Shown here piece by piece: positions 50,298 through 58,606 of a DNA stretch of 64,000 nt. A program made the position numbers and the translations under genes. Positions within the stretch are counted from its first letter, which is position 1. Each line of letters starts with the position of its first letter. The stretch comes from Francisella salimarina (lineage in GTDB: Bacteria; Pseudomonadota; Gammaproteobacteria; Francisellales; Francisellaceae): the NCBI RefSeq assembly GCF_007923265.1, contig NZ_VOJA01000004.1, forward strand, positions 274,584 through 338,583, given 5' to 3'. Under the pieces are notes generated by a model. The model was given only the letters and a program-made list of their open reading frames with translations, was not told where the DNA came from and made no database searches.

Positions 50298-51872
50298 ATG
50301 AACAACCAGCAAATAAAAGATTTAGAAAAAAAACTGTGGGATTCTGCAGATAATCTCAGAGCAAACTCAAAACTAACAGCAGCAGAGTACAAAGACCCAG
50401 TACTAGGGTTGATACTTTTACGCTTTGCACAAAATAGGTTTGAAGAGGCAAAAATACAGATAGAAGCTAATCTACCAATAAACCCAAGAACAAGGCAAAA
50501 AAGAGCTATTTCAAAAGAGGATTTTATTGGAGCTGGAGCAATTTATTTACAAGAAAACTCTAAATATGAGTATCTTGCAAATCTGCCAGATGGCGAAGAT
50601 ATCAACGATGCTGTAAATACAGCTATGCGATTGATTGAAGAAGACTATACTGACTTAGCGGGTATTTTGCCTAAAAACTATCAAGAATTAGATAGTGATT
50701 TACTTCATAATTTAATCAGAGTGTTTAATTCTGAATCAGTACGAACTATCACAGGTGATGCTTTCGGTAGGATTTATGAGTATTTCTTGATGAAATTCTC
50801 AATGAGTGGTGCTGGTGCTCAAGAGGGAGGCGAGTTCTTCACTCCGCCATCACTTGTGGAGCTGATAGTTAAATTCATCGAGCCAAAAAGTGGTATTATC
50901 CATGACCCTGCCTGTGGTTCGGGTGGTATGTTTGTGCAGACTGGATATTTTATCAAAGACCATACCAAAAAATCTATCAACGAAGCTATCACAGTATATG
51001 GTACAGAGCTAAAAACAAACAATGCCAAGTTAGCAAAGATGAACCTAGCTATCCATGGTATCGAGGGGAAAATTATCGAGGATAATAGTTTCTACTCTAA
51101 CCCTCATGCTCTAACTGGTAAATGTGACTTTGTAATGGCAAACCCTCCTTTTAATGTCAAAAAAGTTGATAAGAAAAAAGAGTTTGTTAAAAATGATGTA
51201 AGTCCTAATGGTCGGCTTCCTTTTGGACTGCCGAAAAATGACAATGGCAACTATATGTGGATACAGTATTTTCACGCATATCTAAATGAAACTGGTCGTG
51301 CTGGTTTTGTAATGGCTAGTTCTGCTACAGATGCAGGATCTAGTGAAAAGGACATCAGGCAAAAGCTGATAGAAACTGGCGATGTAGAGGCGATAGTAAG
51401 TATTGGCAATAACTTCTTTTATACTCGTAGTCTGCCGTGTCATGTATGGTTTTTTAATAAGGATAAAAAAGCCGAGAATAAAGACAAAATACTAATGATA
51501 GATGCGAGAAAGACTTTTAGAAAAGTAACACAGACTATCAATGACTTTAGCCCAGAGCAACTAGATGGTTTAACCGCGATTATCAAAAACTTCCGTGGTG
51601 AAGAGGTGGATTTCACAGCTAATGAGTGGCTAAAAGAGAAATTTGTAAATGGTAAGTATGAGGATATCGAAGGGCTATGTAAAGTTGCTACTCTTGATGA
51701 GATAAAAGAAAATGACTACTCGTTAACCCCTGGTAGATATGTTGGTTTTAGTATAGATATTGATGAAGATTTTGATTATCAAGGTAGAATCAAAGAAATT
51801 AACGATGAGTTAATACAGCTAAATAATGGAAGCCAACTATTGTTAAAAGCAATTACAAATATGGGTATTTAG
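50298..51872 (+). CDS. hsdM: Type I restriction-modification system, methyltransferase subunit
   Basis: 524 residues. N6-adenine methyltransferase that combines with HsdS (2:1) for modification. N-terminal HsdM_N helical region to about 140, then EGGEFFTPPSLVELIV, SAM-binding motif I DPACGSGGMF (about 205-214) and catalytic motif IV NPPF (about 282-285), with YGTELKTNNAKLAKMNLAIHG between. AGGAAAAG is upstream. hsdS begins 2 bases after the stop. All motifs are intact, so activity is expected. Confidence 0.97.
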   Translation: MNNQQIKDLEKKLWDSADNLRANSKLTAAEYKDPVLGLILLRFAQNRFEEAKIQIEANLPINPRTRQKRAISKEDFIGAGAIYLQENSKYEYLANLPDGEDINDAVNTAMRLIEEDYTDLAGILPKNYQELDSDLLHNLIRVFNSESVRTITGDAFGRIYEYFLMKFSMSGAGAQEGGEFFTPPSLVELIVKFIEPKSGIIHDPACGSGGMFVQTGYFIKDHTKKSINEAITVYGTELKTNNAKLAKMNLAIHGIEGKIIEDNSFYSNPHALTGKCDFVMANPPFNVKKVDKKKEFVKNDVSPNGRLPFGLPKNDNGNYMWIQYFHAYLNETGRAGFVMASSATDAGSSEKDIRQKLIETGDVEAIVSIGNNFFYTRSLPCHVWFFNKDKKAENKDKILMIDARKTFRKVTQTINDFSPEQLDGLTAIIKNFRGEEVDFTANEWLKEKFVNGKYEDIEGLCKVATLDEIKENDYSLTPGRYVGFSIDIDEDFDYQGRIKEINDELIQLNNGSQLLLKAITNMGI

Positions 51873-51874
51873 TT

Positions 51875-53128
51875 ATGGAATATAAGCTAGAAGATATTTG
51901 TGATTTTTATAATGGGGGTGCTTGGAGTGAATCTGAGTATGCTGAATCTGGTATTCCCGTTGTCAAAGTTTCTAATATAAAAGGTAATGATATTGTTTTT
52001 GACAATATTGATTATATATCAGAATCAAGTCTCAAAAAATATCAAAAAAACATATTAAAAACGAATGATGTAGTTATAGCTACAGTAGGTTCTCATCCAT
52101 CATTAGAATCATCCGCAGCAGGAAGATCTGTAATTATCCCAAAGAAAATTGATGGTCATTTATTAAACCAAAATGCTGTATGCTTAAGAACAAAAGATAA
52201 TGATATTTTGGATCAAAAGTATTTGGGATATTTAGCTGAAACTCAAACATTTAAGAACTTTATTCAAAATAGAGGTGGTGGTGCAGCAAATCAAATGAGG
52301 ATACCTATAGGAGCTATTAAATCTTATAAGTTTAAAATTCCAAAAGAACAAAAAAAGATAGCAAAAATTCTATCAAGCTATGATGATTTGATAGAAAACA
52401 ATCTCAAGCAAATCAAACTTTTTGAAGAAAAAGCAAGGCTTATTTATGAAGAGTGGTTTTTACGCTTTAGAATAGATGGACAAAAGCTAGAGATTGATGA
52501 AACTACTGGACTTCCTTTTGGGTGGAATAAAAAAGCAATTACAGTCTTTGAATCTTTCAAACAAGATAAATCTAAAGTAAAAGAGTTCATTGGTGAAAAA
52601 AGATATTTAGCAACTGCTGATGTTGATAAATCATTTATTGTAGCAGATGGTGAAATTATAAATTGGTATAATAAGCCATCAAGAGCTCAAATTGCACCAT
52701 CAAGAAATAGTGTTTGGTTTGCAAGAATGAGTCATACATACAAGGTACTATGTTTTACTAATGAAGATAAAGAATTTAGAGAAAGTATAGTTTTATCATC
52801 TGGATTTGCTGGATTCAAATCTAAAAATGAGTTATGTTTACCGTTCTTGTATTGCACTATTAATAGCAATATATTTCATGAATTAAAAGATTTATATGCA
52901 ACAGGGGCTACTCAAGTATCATTGAATAATGAATCAATGAAATTTATTAAAATGATCGAACCAGATATTGATACTATTGAGAGCTTTGGTAAATTAGTAT
53001 TGCCAATGCTAAAAAATATTTCCATATTATTAAAACAAAACCAACTATTAAAAGAATCAAGAGATATTTTACTTCCTCGCTTGATGACAGGTATGATAGA
53101 TGTAGAGACTATGGGTGTTGAGGTGTAG
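51875..53128 (+). CDS. hsdS: Type I restriction-modification system, specificity subunit
   Basis: 417 residues. Two target-recognition domains (about 1-150 and 215-370), each followed by a conserved helical spacer: IPKEQKKIAKILSSYDDLIENNLKQIKLFEEKARLIYEEWF (in part) and the distal LVLPMLKNISILLKQNQLLKESRDILLPRLMTG (in part). Each TRD would define half of a bipartite target, which cannot be read from sequence. Intact reading frame. A micro-ORF and palindromic repeats follow before hsdR. Confidence 0.95.
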   Translation: MEYKLEDICDFYNGGAWSESEYAESGIPVVKVSNIKGNDIVFDNIDYISESSLKKYQKNILKTNDVVIATVGSHPSLESSAAGRSVIIPKKIDGHLLNQNAVCLRTKDNDILDQKYLGYLAETQTFKNFIQNRGGGAANQMRIPIGAIKSYKFKIPKEQKKIAKILSSYDDLIENNLKQIKLFEEKARLIYEEWFLRFRIDGQKLEIDETTGLPFGWNKKAITVFESFKQDKSKVKEFIGEKRYLATADVDKSFIVADGEIINWYNKPSRAQIAPSRNSVWFARMSHTYKVLCFTNEDKEFRESIVLSSGFAGFKSKNELCLPFLYCTINSNIFHELKDLYATGATQVSLNNESMKFIKMIEPDIDTIESFGKLVLPMLKNISILLKQNQLLKESRDILLPRLMTGMIDVETMGVEV

Positions 53129-53133
53129 TTAAT

Positions 53134-53211
53134 ATGAAAGAGTTTCATAAGTTAAGTGATGATTGGTTTGCGAAATTTATAAACTTATGGATACTACGGT
53201 CGTGGCCGTAG
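53134..53211 (+). other. 25-codon ORF between hsdS and hsdR, ending in a palindromic repeat
   Basis: Starts MKEFHKLSDDWFAKFINLW and stops inside the first palindromic repeat. The first 19 residues have an amphipathic, protein-like composition, while the last six come from the repeat. It could be the remnant of a longer gene cut by repeat insertion. No homologue recognised and expression is unproven. Confidence 0.35.
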
Positions 53212-53217
53212 TATGAC
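53187..53217 (-). repeat. Palindromic repeat, copy 1
   Basis: On the minus strand it reads GTC, stem ATACTACGG, loop CCACGA, stem CCGTAGTAT, CCAT. A perfect 9-bp stem. It is inverted relative to copy 2, 10 bases away. Confidence 0.9.
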
Positions 53218-53227
53218 GGTTAATTAT

Positions 53228-53257
53228 GTCATCCTATGGCTTGACCATAGGATCCAT
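53228..53257 (+). repeat. Palindromic repeat, copy 2
   Basis: GTC, stem ATCCTATGG, loop CTTGA, stem CCATAGGAT, CCAT. Differs from copy 1 at stem positions 3 and 6 with matching changes on the opposite arm. Confidence 0.9.
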
Positions 53258-53268
53258 TGTTGATGAGT

Positions 53269-53285
53269 TGGATTCTACAATCAAG
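53269..53285 (-). repeat. Truncated palindromic repeat (half element)
   Basis: TGGATTCTACAATCAAG matches 15 of 17 bases of one arm plus loop of the copy at 56735-56764. The other arm is missing; GCTTGTGCTGAACTTGG follows instead, so it looks like a recombined or decayed copy just upstream of the hsdR Shine-Dalgarno. Confidence 0.6.
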
Positions 53286-53319
53286 GCTTGTGCTGAACTT
53301 GGAATATAAGGAAATTAAA

Positions 53320-56300
53320 ATGAGCTACGAATATAACGAAGATAATCTAGTAGAACAAGCAACAGTTGATGTTTTAGCATCTTTAGGTTGGAGCATAACT
53401 ACAGCTTGGAAATCTGAAACATTTGGCGATAACAAAACACTTGGTCGTAATGATAAATCACAAGTGATACTTAAGAAGTTTTTACTACCAAAACTAAAAG
53501 AGTTTAACCCAAATTTACCTGATAAAGTTTATACTGATGCTTATCTTCAAATCGCTCAAAAAATAGCCGATAAAACTCTCGATAGAATCAACAAAGAAAA
53601 ATACTCATTACTAAAAGACGGCGTAGAAGTCAGCTATCAAAATGACAAAGGCGAACTTATCAAGAAAAAACTAAAAATCTTTGATTTTAAAGAGCCTTCA
53701 AATAATGACTTTTTAGCTGTTAGACAGTTTGAAGTACTAGGCGAACTATACCTAAGAAGACCAGATGTAGTAGGTTTTGTAAATGGTATTCCACTAGTGT
53801 TTTTTGAGCTAAAAGCTCATCATCGAGATTTGTTTCATGCTTATGATGATAATCTCCGCGATTATAAAAACACTATCCCACATCTGTTTAATACCAATGC
53901 TTTTATTATCCTATCAAACGGACTCGATAAAAGTGATGATAGCGGTACAAAAGTTGGTACAGTTACTAGCCCATATAAATTTTTCCACGAATGGAAAAGA
54001 ATCGAAGAAAACGAACAGGGTATCGTAAGTCTTGATACTACTATCCGTGGTACTTGTGATAAATCGCGACTTATGGATATTTTTGAGAATTTCCTAATCT
54101 TTAATGACGATGGTGGCGATGTTGTCAAAATTATGGCAAAAAACCACCAGTTTATCGGTGTAAACAAAACTATCAATAATGCTAAAAACTTTGAAGAACT
54201 AAAAGGTAAACTTGGTGTATTCTGGCATACTCAAGGTAGTGGTAAAAGCTACTCTATGGTTTTCTTATCTCAAAAAATACATCGCAAATTTGCTGGTAGT
54301 TATACCGTACTTATCGTGGTTGATAGAAGCGAGTTAGAAAACCAACTTTATGATACATTTACAGCTATTGGTGCAGTTAAATCTGACGAAAAAGTCGTAG
54401 CTACTAGTAGAGACCACCTGCGAGAATTACTAAAGCAAAATCATAAATATATTTTCACACTTATTCATAAATTCTCAATCGACCCGAAAAAAGAGAGTGA
54501 ATATCCATTACTGAGTGAAAGAAAAGATATCATCGTAATATCTGATGAGGCTCACCGTACCCAAGGTGGAGTTTTTGCTCGTAATATGAGATTTAATGCT
54601 CTGCCAAATGCTTCTTATCTTGGTTTCACAGGTACACCAATTATCAAGGGAGAAGAAGAGCTTACTAAAAATATCTTTGGTGAGTATGTATCTGTTTATG
54701 ATTTTAAATCAGCTATTGATGATGGTGCTACTTTACCACTTAGCTATATAAATGCTGGTAAAAAACTCAAACTAGAAAATCAAAAAATAGATGATGAGCT
54801 AGTCAGCATTTTAGAAAATGAAAACCTAAGCGAAGATGAGCTTAGAAAATTAGACAGACTTTATAAAACTAGCTATCCTGTGCTTACAGCAGAAACTAGG
54901 CTTAGAGAGATTGCTAAAGATATTGTTTGGCATTTTAACGAAAGAGGATACCAAGGTAAAGGTATGCTTGTAGCTCTTGATAAACCTACAGCTCTACGCA
55001 TGTATGACTATATCCAAGAGTATTGGCAAGACTATCTAAAAGAACTAGAAACTCGTATAGCAAATGCTATAGATGAGCAAGAATATCTACAGCTAAAGGC
55101 TAAAAAAGAGCTAGTCACAAAAACAGAAGTATGTGTAGTAGTCAGCCCAGAGCAAAACGAAGAAGAGAAATTTAAAAAGCTAGGTCTTGAGATAAAACTA
55201 CATCGTAAAAAGATGGTGGAGCGAGATTTAGAGAAAGAGTTTAAAGACTCTGATAACTCATTCCGGCTAGCCATAGTTTGTGCCATGTGGATAACAGGTT
55301 TTGATGCTCCGTGTATCTCTACAGTGTATCTTGATAAACCAATCAAAGGACATACTCTGATGCAAACTATTGCACGAGCAAATAGAGTATACGATGATGA
55401 GAAAGAAAATGGTTTAATCGTTGATTATGGTAATGTCTATAAAAAACTAGAAGAAGCATACAGTCTATACGGTGAAGGCAAAAAAACTGGTTCATCTAAT
55501 GAAAAACCTGATAGCCCAACCAAAGATAATCAACAAATGGCAGATGAGTTAGATATTGTAATCACTAGCATTATCAGCAACCTAAAAGAACTAGGTTTTG
55601 AGCTACAGCAACTTATAGAAGCTAATCCACTCCAGAAATTAGCTCTATTAACAGATGCTATAAATGCTGTATGTCTAAATGAAACAACCAGAGCCAAGTT
55701 TGAAGTACAAGCTCGCGATATGTTTAGAAAATACAAGGCTTTATATCCTGCCGAAGAAACTAAGCCATTTATCAAAAAATACAATGCTATAGAAGCTATC
55801 TATAATGGATTAAATCAAAAAGTAAAAGAAGCTGATGTTACGGATATAATCATACAGTTACAAAAAGTAGTTGACGAAAATATACAGCTAGAAACTAATC
55901 AGACAAAAGATGATGTTTTTATTGATTTAAGTAAATTAGATTTTGATAAGCTCAAACAAATTTATCAGAAAGTATCATCTAAAAATAAGATGGTCTATGA
56001 CTTGCAACAGGCGGTAGATAAAAAGCTCCAGCAAATGTTATCAAATAATCCATTAAGATTAGAATATTACGAACGATACCAAAAAATCATCGATGAATAC
56101 AACCGTGGTAAAGATGCTAGTATAACTAAGAAAACTTTTGATGAGCTAGTCGATTTTTTAGAAACACTAAATGAAGAAGATAGCCGAGCTGTCAAAGAAG
56201 GGTTAGATGAAGAGACATTAGCTATATTTGATTTACTCAAAAAAGATAATCTTACAAAAAAAGAGTTTGATGAGGTCAAAAGAGTTGCTAAAGAAACACT

Positions 56301-56520
56301 TACAAAACTAAAAGCTGAAAAGTTAAAAGTGGTGCGATGGCGAGAAAGTGAACAGCTAAAAGCTCAGGTCAAAACTATTATCCATGATGGTTTATTGTGG
56401 CTACCACAGGAGAGCTATAGTGACGAAGAGGTCAACAAAAAAACTATAGATGTTTATCAACATATCTATAGTAGCTACTATGGAGGTGGTCAAAGTAGCT
56501 ATAATAGTTTTACAGTTTAG
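53320..56520 (+). CDS. hsdR: Type I restriction-modification system, restriction subunit
   Basis: 1066 residues from ATG 53320 with AAGGAAA upstream; the longer frame would begin inside the repeats. N-terminal NEDNLVEQATVDVL and PD-(D/E)xK nuclease residues RRPDVVGF (about 146) and FELKAH (about 163). Helicase motifs: Walker A TQGSGKSYS (about 304), DEAHRTQGG (about 409), GFTGTPI, and TGFDAPCISTVYLDKP with QTIARANRVY (motif VI). ATP-driven translocation precedes cleavage in this family. Frame is intact. The 191-base distance from hsdS, filled with repeats, suggests it may be transcribed separately or at lower level. Confidence 0.97.
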   Translation: MSYEYNEDNLVEQATVDVLASLGWSITTAWKSETFGDNKTLGRNDKSQVILKKFLLPKLKEFNPNLPDKVYTDAYLQIAQKIADKTLDRINKEKYSLLKDGVEVSYQNDKGELIKKKLKIFDFKEPSNNDFLAVRQFEVLGELYLRRPDVVGFVNGIPLVFFELKAHHRDLFHAYDDNLRDYKNTIPHLFNTNAFIILSNGLDKSDDSGTKVGTVTSPYKFFHEWKRIEENEQGIVSLDTTIRGTCDKSRLMDIFENFLIFNDDGGDVVKIMAKNHQFIGVNKTINNAKNFEELKGKLGVFWHTQGSGKSYSMVFLSQKIHRKFAGSYTVLIVVDRSELENQLYDTFTAIGAVKSDEKVVATSRDHLRELLKQNHKYIFTLIHKFSIDPKKESEYPLLSERKDIIVISDEAHRTQGGVFARNMRFNALPNASYLGFTGTPIIKGEEELTKNIFGEYVSVYDFKSAIDDGATLPLSYINAGKKLKLENQKIDDELVSILENENLSEDELRKLDRLYKTSYPVLTAETRLREIAKDIVWHFNERGYQGKGMLVALDKPTALRMYDYIQEYWQDYLKELETRIANAIDEQEYLQLKAKKELVTKTEVCVVVSPEQNEEEKFKKLGLEIKLHRKKMVERDLEKEFKDSDNSFRLAIVCAMWITGFDAPCISTVYLDKPIKGHTLMQTIARANRVYDDEKENGLIVDYGNVYKKLEEAYSLYGEGKKTGSSNEKPDSPTKDNQQMADELDIVITSIISNLKELGFELQQLIEANPLQKLALLTDAINAVCLNETTRAKFEVQARDMFRKYKALYPAEETKPFIKKYNAIEAIYNGLNQKVKEADVTDIIIQLQKVVDENIQLETNQTKDDVFIDLSKLDFDKLKQIYQKVSSKNKMVYDLQQAVDKKLQQMLSNNPLRLEYYERYQKIIDEYNRGKDASITKKTFDELVDFLETLNEEDSRAVKEGLDEETLAIFDLLKKDNLTKKEFDEVKRVAKETLTKLKAEKLKVVRWRESEQLKAQVKTIIHDGLLWLPQESYSDEEVNKKTIDVYQHIYSSYYGGGQSSYNSFTV

Positions 56521-56734
56521 AAAATTACTTAGACTGAAAGAATAAATAGCCCGATGAGCGTTGGGTAAAACTACCCCCATCAGTTGGTTGCTGAGCGAAG
56601 TCAAATGTACTAACGACTGCCACCCCTTCAAAATTTGAAGGGGAATTTGGTTTAAGGTTGAAGTTTGATATTTCCCCTTCGAGTGTCGAAGGGGCGGCTG
56701 CGAAGCAGTTCGGGGTAGTACTTTAAAATATCAA
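56521..56734. repeat. Composite block of palindromic intergenic repeats
   Basis: Contains CCCCTTCAAA/TTTGAAGGGG (56623-56643), CCCCTTCGA/TCGAAGGGG with a GTG loop (56674-56694) and CTGC-GAA-GCAG (56698-56708), together with GCTGAGCGAAGTCAAATG (56590-56607). G+C is clearly higher than in the surroundings. The pieces resemble the short palindromic repeats scattered in many bacterial genomes. No gene is supported here, and the stems may act as a terminator for hsdR. Confidence 0.75.
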
Positions 56735-56764
56735 ATGGATTCTATAATCAGGTCATAGAATAGC
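56735..56764 (-). repeat. Palindromic repeat, copy 3
   Basis: On the minus strand: GCT, stem ATTCTATGA, loop CCTGA, stem TTATAGAAT, CCAT. The 9-bp stem includes one G-U pair. Same family as 53187-53257. The remaining 53 bases to the next gene are AT-rich with TATAATG but nothing firm. Confidence 0.8.
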
Positions 56765-56817
56765 AGAATTTTATTAAACTATAATGTAAACTTATAAGTA
56801 TCTATATATTCAAATTT

Positions 56818-57687
56818 ATGAGTATTTTCATGAAAATAAATAAGCTGTTAGTTAGTGGAGGTGTCCACGGAAATGAATATACCGGTATTTATATCATTAA
56901 TCGCTTGAAAAAATATCCATTAAAAGCAAAAACATTTGAAATTATACCTTTATTATCAAATCCTGAGGCTTTTAAATTAAGTAAAAGATATAAGGATCAA
57001 GATTTAAATCGATCTTTCTCAACTGAGGATCTAAACAATCTTTCATTAAATACCTACGAAGATCAAAGAGCTCGAGAAATTAATCAAACTTATGGGTTTA
57101 AATCAGATTCTCCCGTTGATTTTCTAGTTGATTTTCATACAACAACTTCAAGCCTTGGTAAAACAATAATTACTGATGGTAGAAGCCCTCTAGTTAATAA
57201 ATTATGTGCATACTTAGTTGAGCAAATTGATGGCCTTAGAGTTATTAGGCATCAAAGTATTACTGATGTGGCAATTAATAATATTGCACCAATGTCACTA
57301 ACTATTGAAATCGGAGCTGTGCATACGAGTGTTTATGATACAAAAGCTATTGAAATAACTACTGAAATATTAAATGAAATTATTAAGTTTGTTGAGATGG
57401 CAAACTGTGATGATTTACCAGAAACCAAAAATTGTAAGGCATATGAGCCAGTTAAAGCTATTGCTTTTCCTAGAGATAGTAATGGCAATATTAACGCAGT
57501 AATTCATGATAATATTAATGGTAATGATTTTAAGCTAATTAATGAGCAAGATCCAGTTTTTGAATTAATGGATGGCAGTGTTCAACTGTTGAATGAGCTA
57601 GGAGAATGGTATCCTATTTTTGTGAATGAATCTGCGTATTATGAAAAAGATATTGCCTTTTATCTGACACGAGAAATTGATTTTTAA
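56818..57687 (+). CDS. Aspartoacylase / succinylglutamate desuccinylase family deacylase
   Basis: 289 residues. Zinc carboxypeptidase-like fold. Metal ligands His17 and Glu20 in GGVHGNEYTG and the later His in VDFHTTTSS; substrate motif DLNRSF; catalytic Glu in TIEIGAV. The size and motifs suit aspartoacylase (N-acetyl-aspartate to acetate and aspartate), though other N-acyl amino acids are possible. An in-frame ATG four codons on is an alternative start. It converges on argF with 10 bases between, and the arginine pathway produces N-acetylated intermediates, so a salvage role is conceivable but unproven. Confidence 0.85.
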   Translation: MSIFMKINKLLVSGGVHGNEYTGIYIINRLKKYPLKAKTFEIIPLLSNPEAFKLSKRYKDQDLNRSFSTEDLNNLSLNTYEDQRAREINQTYGFKSDSPVDFLVDFHTTTSSLGKTIITDGRSPLVNKLCAYLVEQIDGLRVIRHQSITDVAINNIAPMSLTIEIGAVHTSVYDTKAIEITTEILNEIIKFVEMANCDDLPETKNCKAYEPVKAIAFPRDSNGNINAVIHDNINGNDFKLINEQDPVFELMDGSVQLLNELGEWYPIFVNESAYYEKDIAFYLTREIDF

Positions 57688-57697
57688 TTTAGGTATT

Positions 57698-58606
57698 TTA
57701 TTCTGTTACAGGGTTTCCCAATAACATATACAAAAGAGCTTTTTGTATAAATTTTCTATTTAAGCTTTGTTGGAAAATAACTGAGCATTTATCATCTGGG
57801 AGATCTTTGCTGACTTCTTTACCTCTTTCCATAGGCATACAGTGCATAAAGATAGCATTATTATTTGCATATGACATTAGTTCTTTATTTACCTGGAATC
57901 CTGCGAAAGAATCTTCTGCTGTTGGTTCAAAACCCATGCTACACCAGACATCAGTATATACAGCGTCACATCCTCTGACAGCTTCTTTAGGGTCATCAAA
58001 ATCTTTAACAATACTTAGATCTTGAAGTTGATCTAAAATCCTTTGATCTGGTTTATGACCTTCTGGACAAGCGTAGTGTATTTCTAAGCCGATAGTATTA
58101 GCTAATAATAACAAACTGTATAAAATATTGTTAGAATCACCTATATAAGCTATTTTTAGGGAGTCTAAACTACCAAAAACTTCTTTTAATGTTAGTAAGT
58201 CTGCTAATGTTTGACAAGGATGATATAAATCTGTCAAAGCATTTATAATTGGAACTTTAGAGTAAGAAACCATTTCCTCAACATCGCTATCTGCGAAAGT
58301 TCTAATCACAACAGCAGAACAATAGTTTTGTATCACTCTAATAAAATCTTTGGGTTGTTCATTTTTTCTAGAGGCAGAGACGCTCTCGATTAGATTACCA
58401 CCCATTTCGATAATAGCAGCAGAAAAACTAAAACGAGTTCTAAGAGATGGTTTATCAAAAATCAGCGCAATAATCTTATCTTTTAAGGCATGGTTATATT
58501 TTTGAGGATTAATTTTCATATCCTGGGCTATTTGAATTATATTTTCAAAATCCTTAGTTGTTATTTCTGCCCCTGAAAGTAGATGATTAAAAGATAAGTT
58601 TTTCAT
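57698..58606 (-). CDS. argF: Ornithine carbamoyltransferase
   Basis: 302 residues. Start ATG 58606 has a perfect GGAGGAG and overlaps the argB stop (ATGA). Makes citrulline from ornithine and carbamoyl phosphate. Carbamoyl-phosphate loop SLRTR at 54-58 (usual STRTR), HPCQ at 129-132, ornithine-binding D-x-x-x-SMG (219-225) and catalytic Cys in HCMP (255-258; usually HCLP). The SMG motif argues for ornithine rather than N-acetyl- or N-succinylornithine as substrate. Last gene of the argCJBF operon. Confidence 0.92.
   Translation of the reverse strand: MKNLSFNHLLSGAEITTKDFENIIQIAQDMKINPQKYNHALKDKIIALIFDKPSLRTRFSFSAAIIEMGGNLIESVSASRKNEQPKDFIRVIQNYCSAVVIRTFADSDVEEMVSYSKVPIINALTDLYHPCQTLADLLTLKEVFGSLDSLKIAYIGDSNNILYSLLLLANTIGLEIHYACPEGHKPDQRILDQLQDLSIVKDFDDPKEAVRGCDAVYTDVWCSMGFEPTAEDSFAGFQVNKELMSYANNNAIFMHCMPMERGKEVSKDLPDDKCSVIFQQSLNRKFIQKALLYMLLGNPVTE

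Noticed and set aside
53187-56764. Insertion sequence or MITE flanking the RM genes
   Set aside because: The palindromes are about 30 bases with no long terminal repeats, no target duplications and no transposase fragment in the window.
57698-58606. N-acetylornithine or N-succinylornithine transcarbamylase
   Set aside because: The DxxxSMG ornithine motif and HPCQ are those of ornithine carbamoyltransferases, and ArgJ already supplies free ornithine. Kept as a question only.
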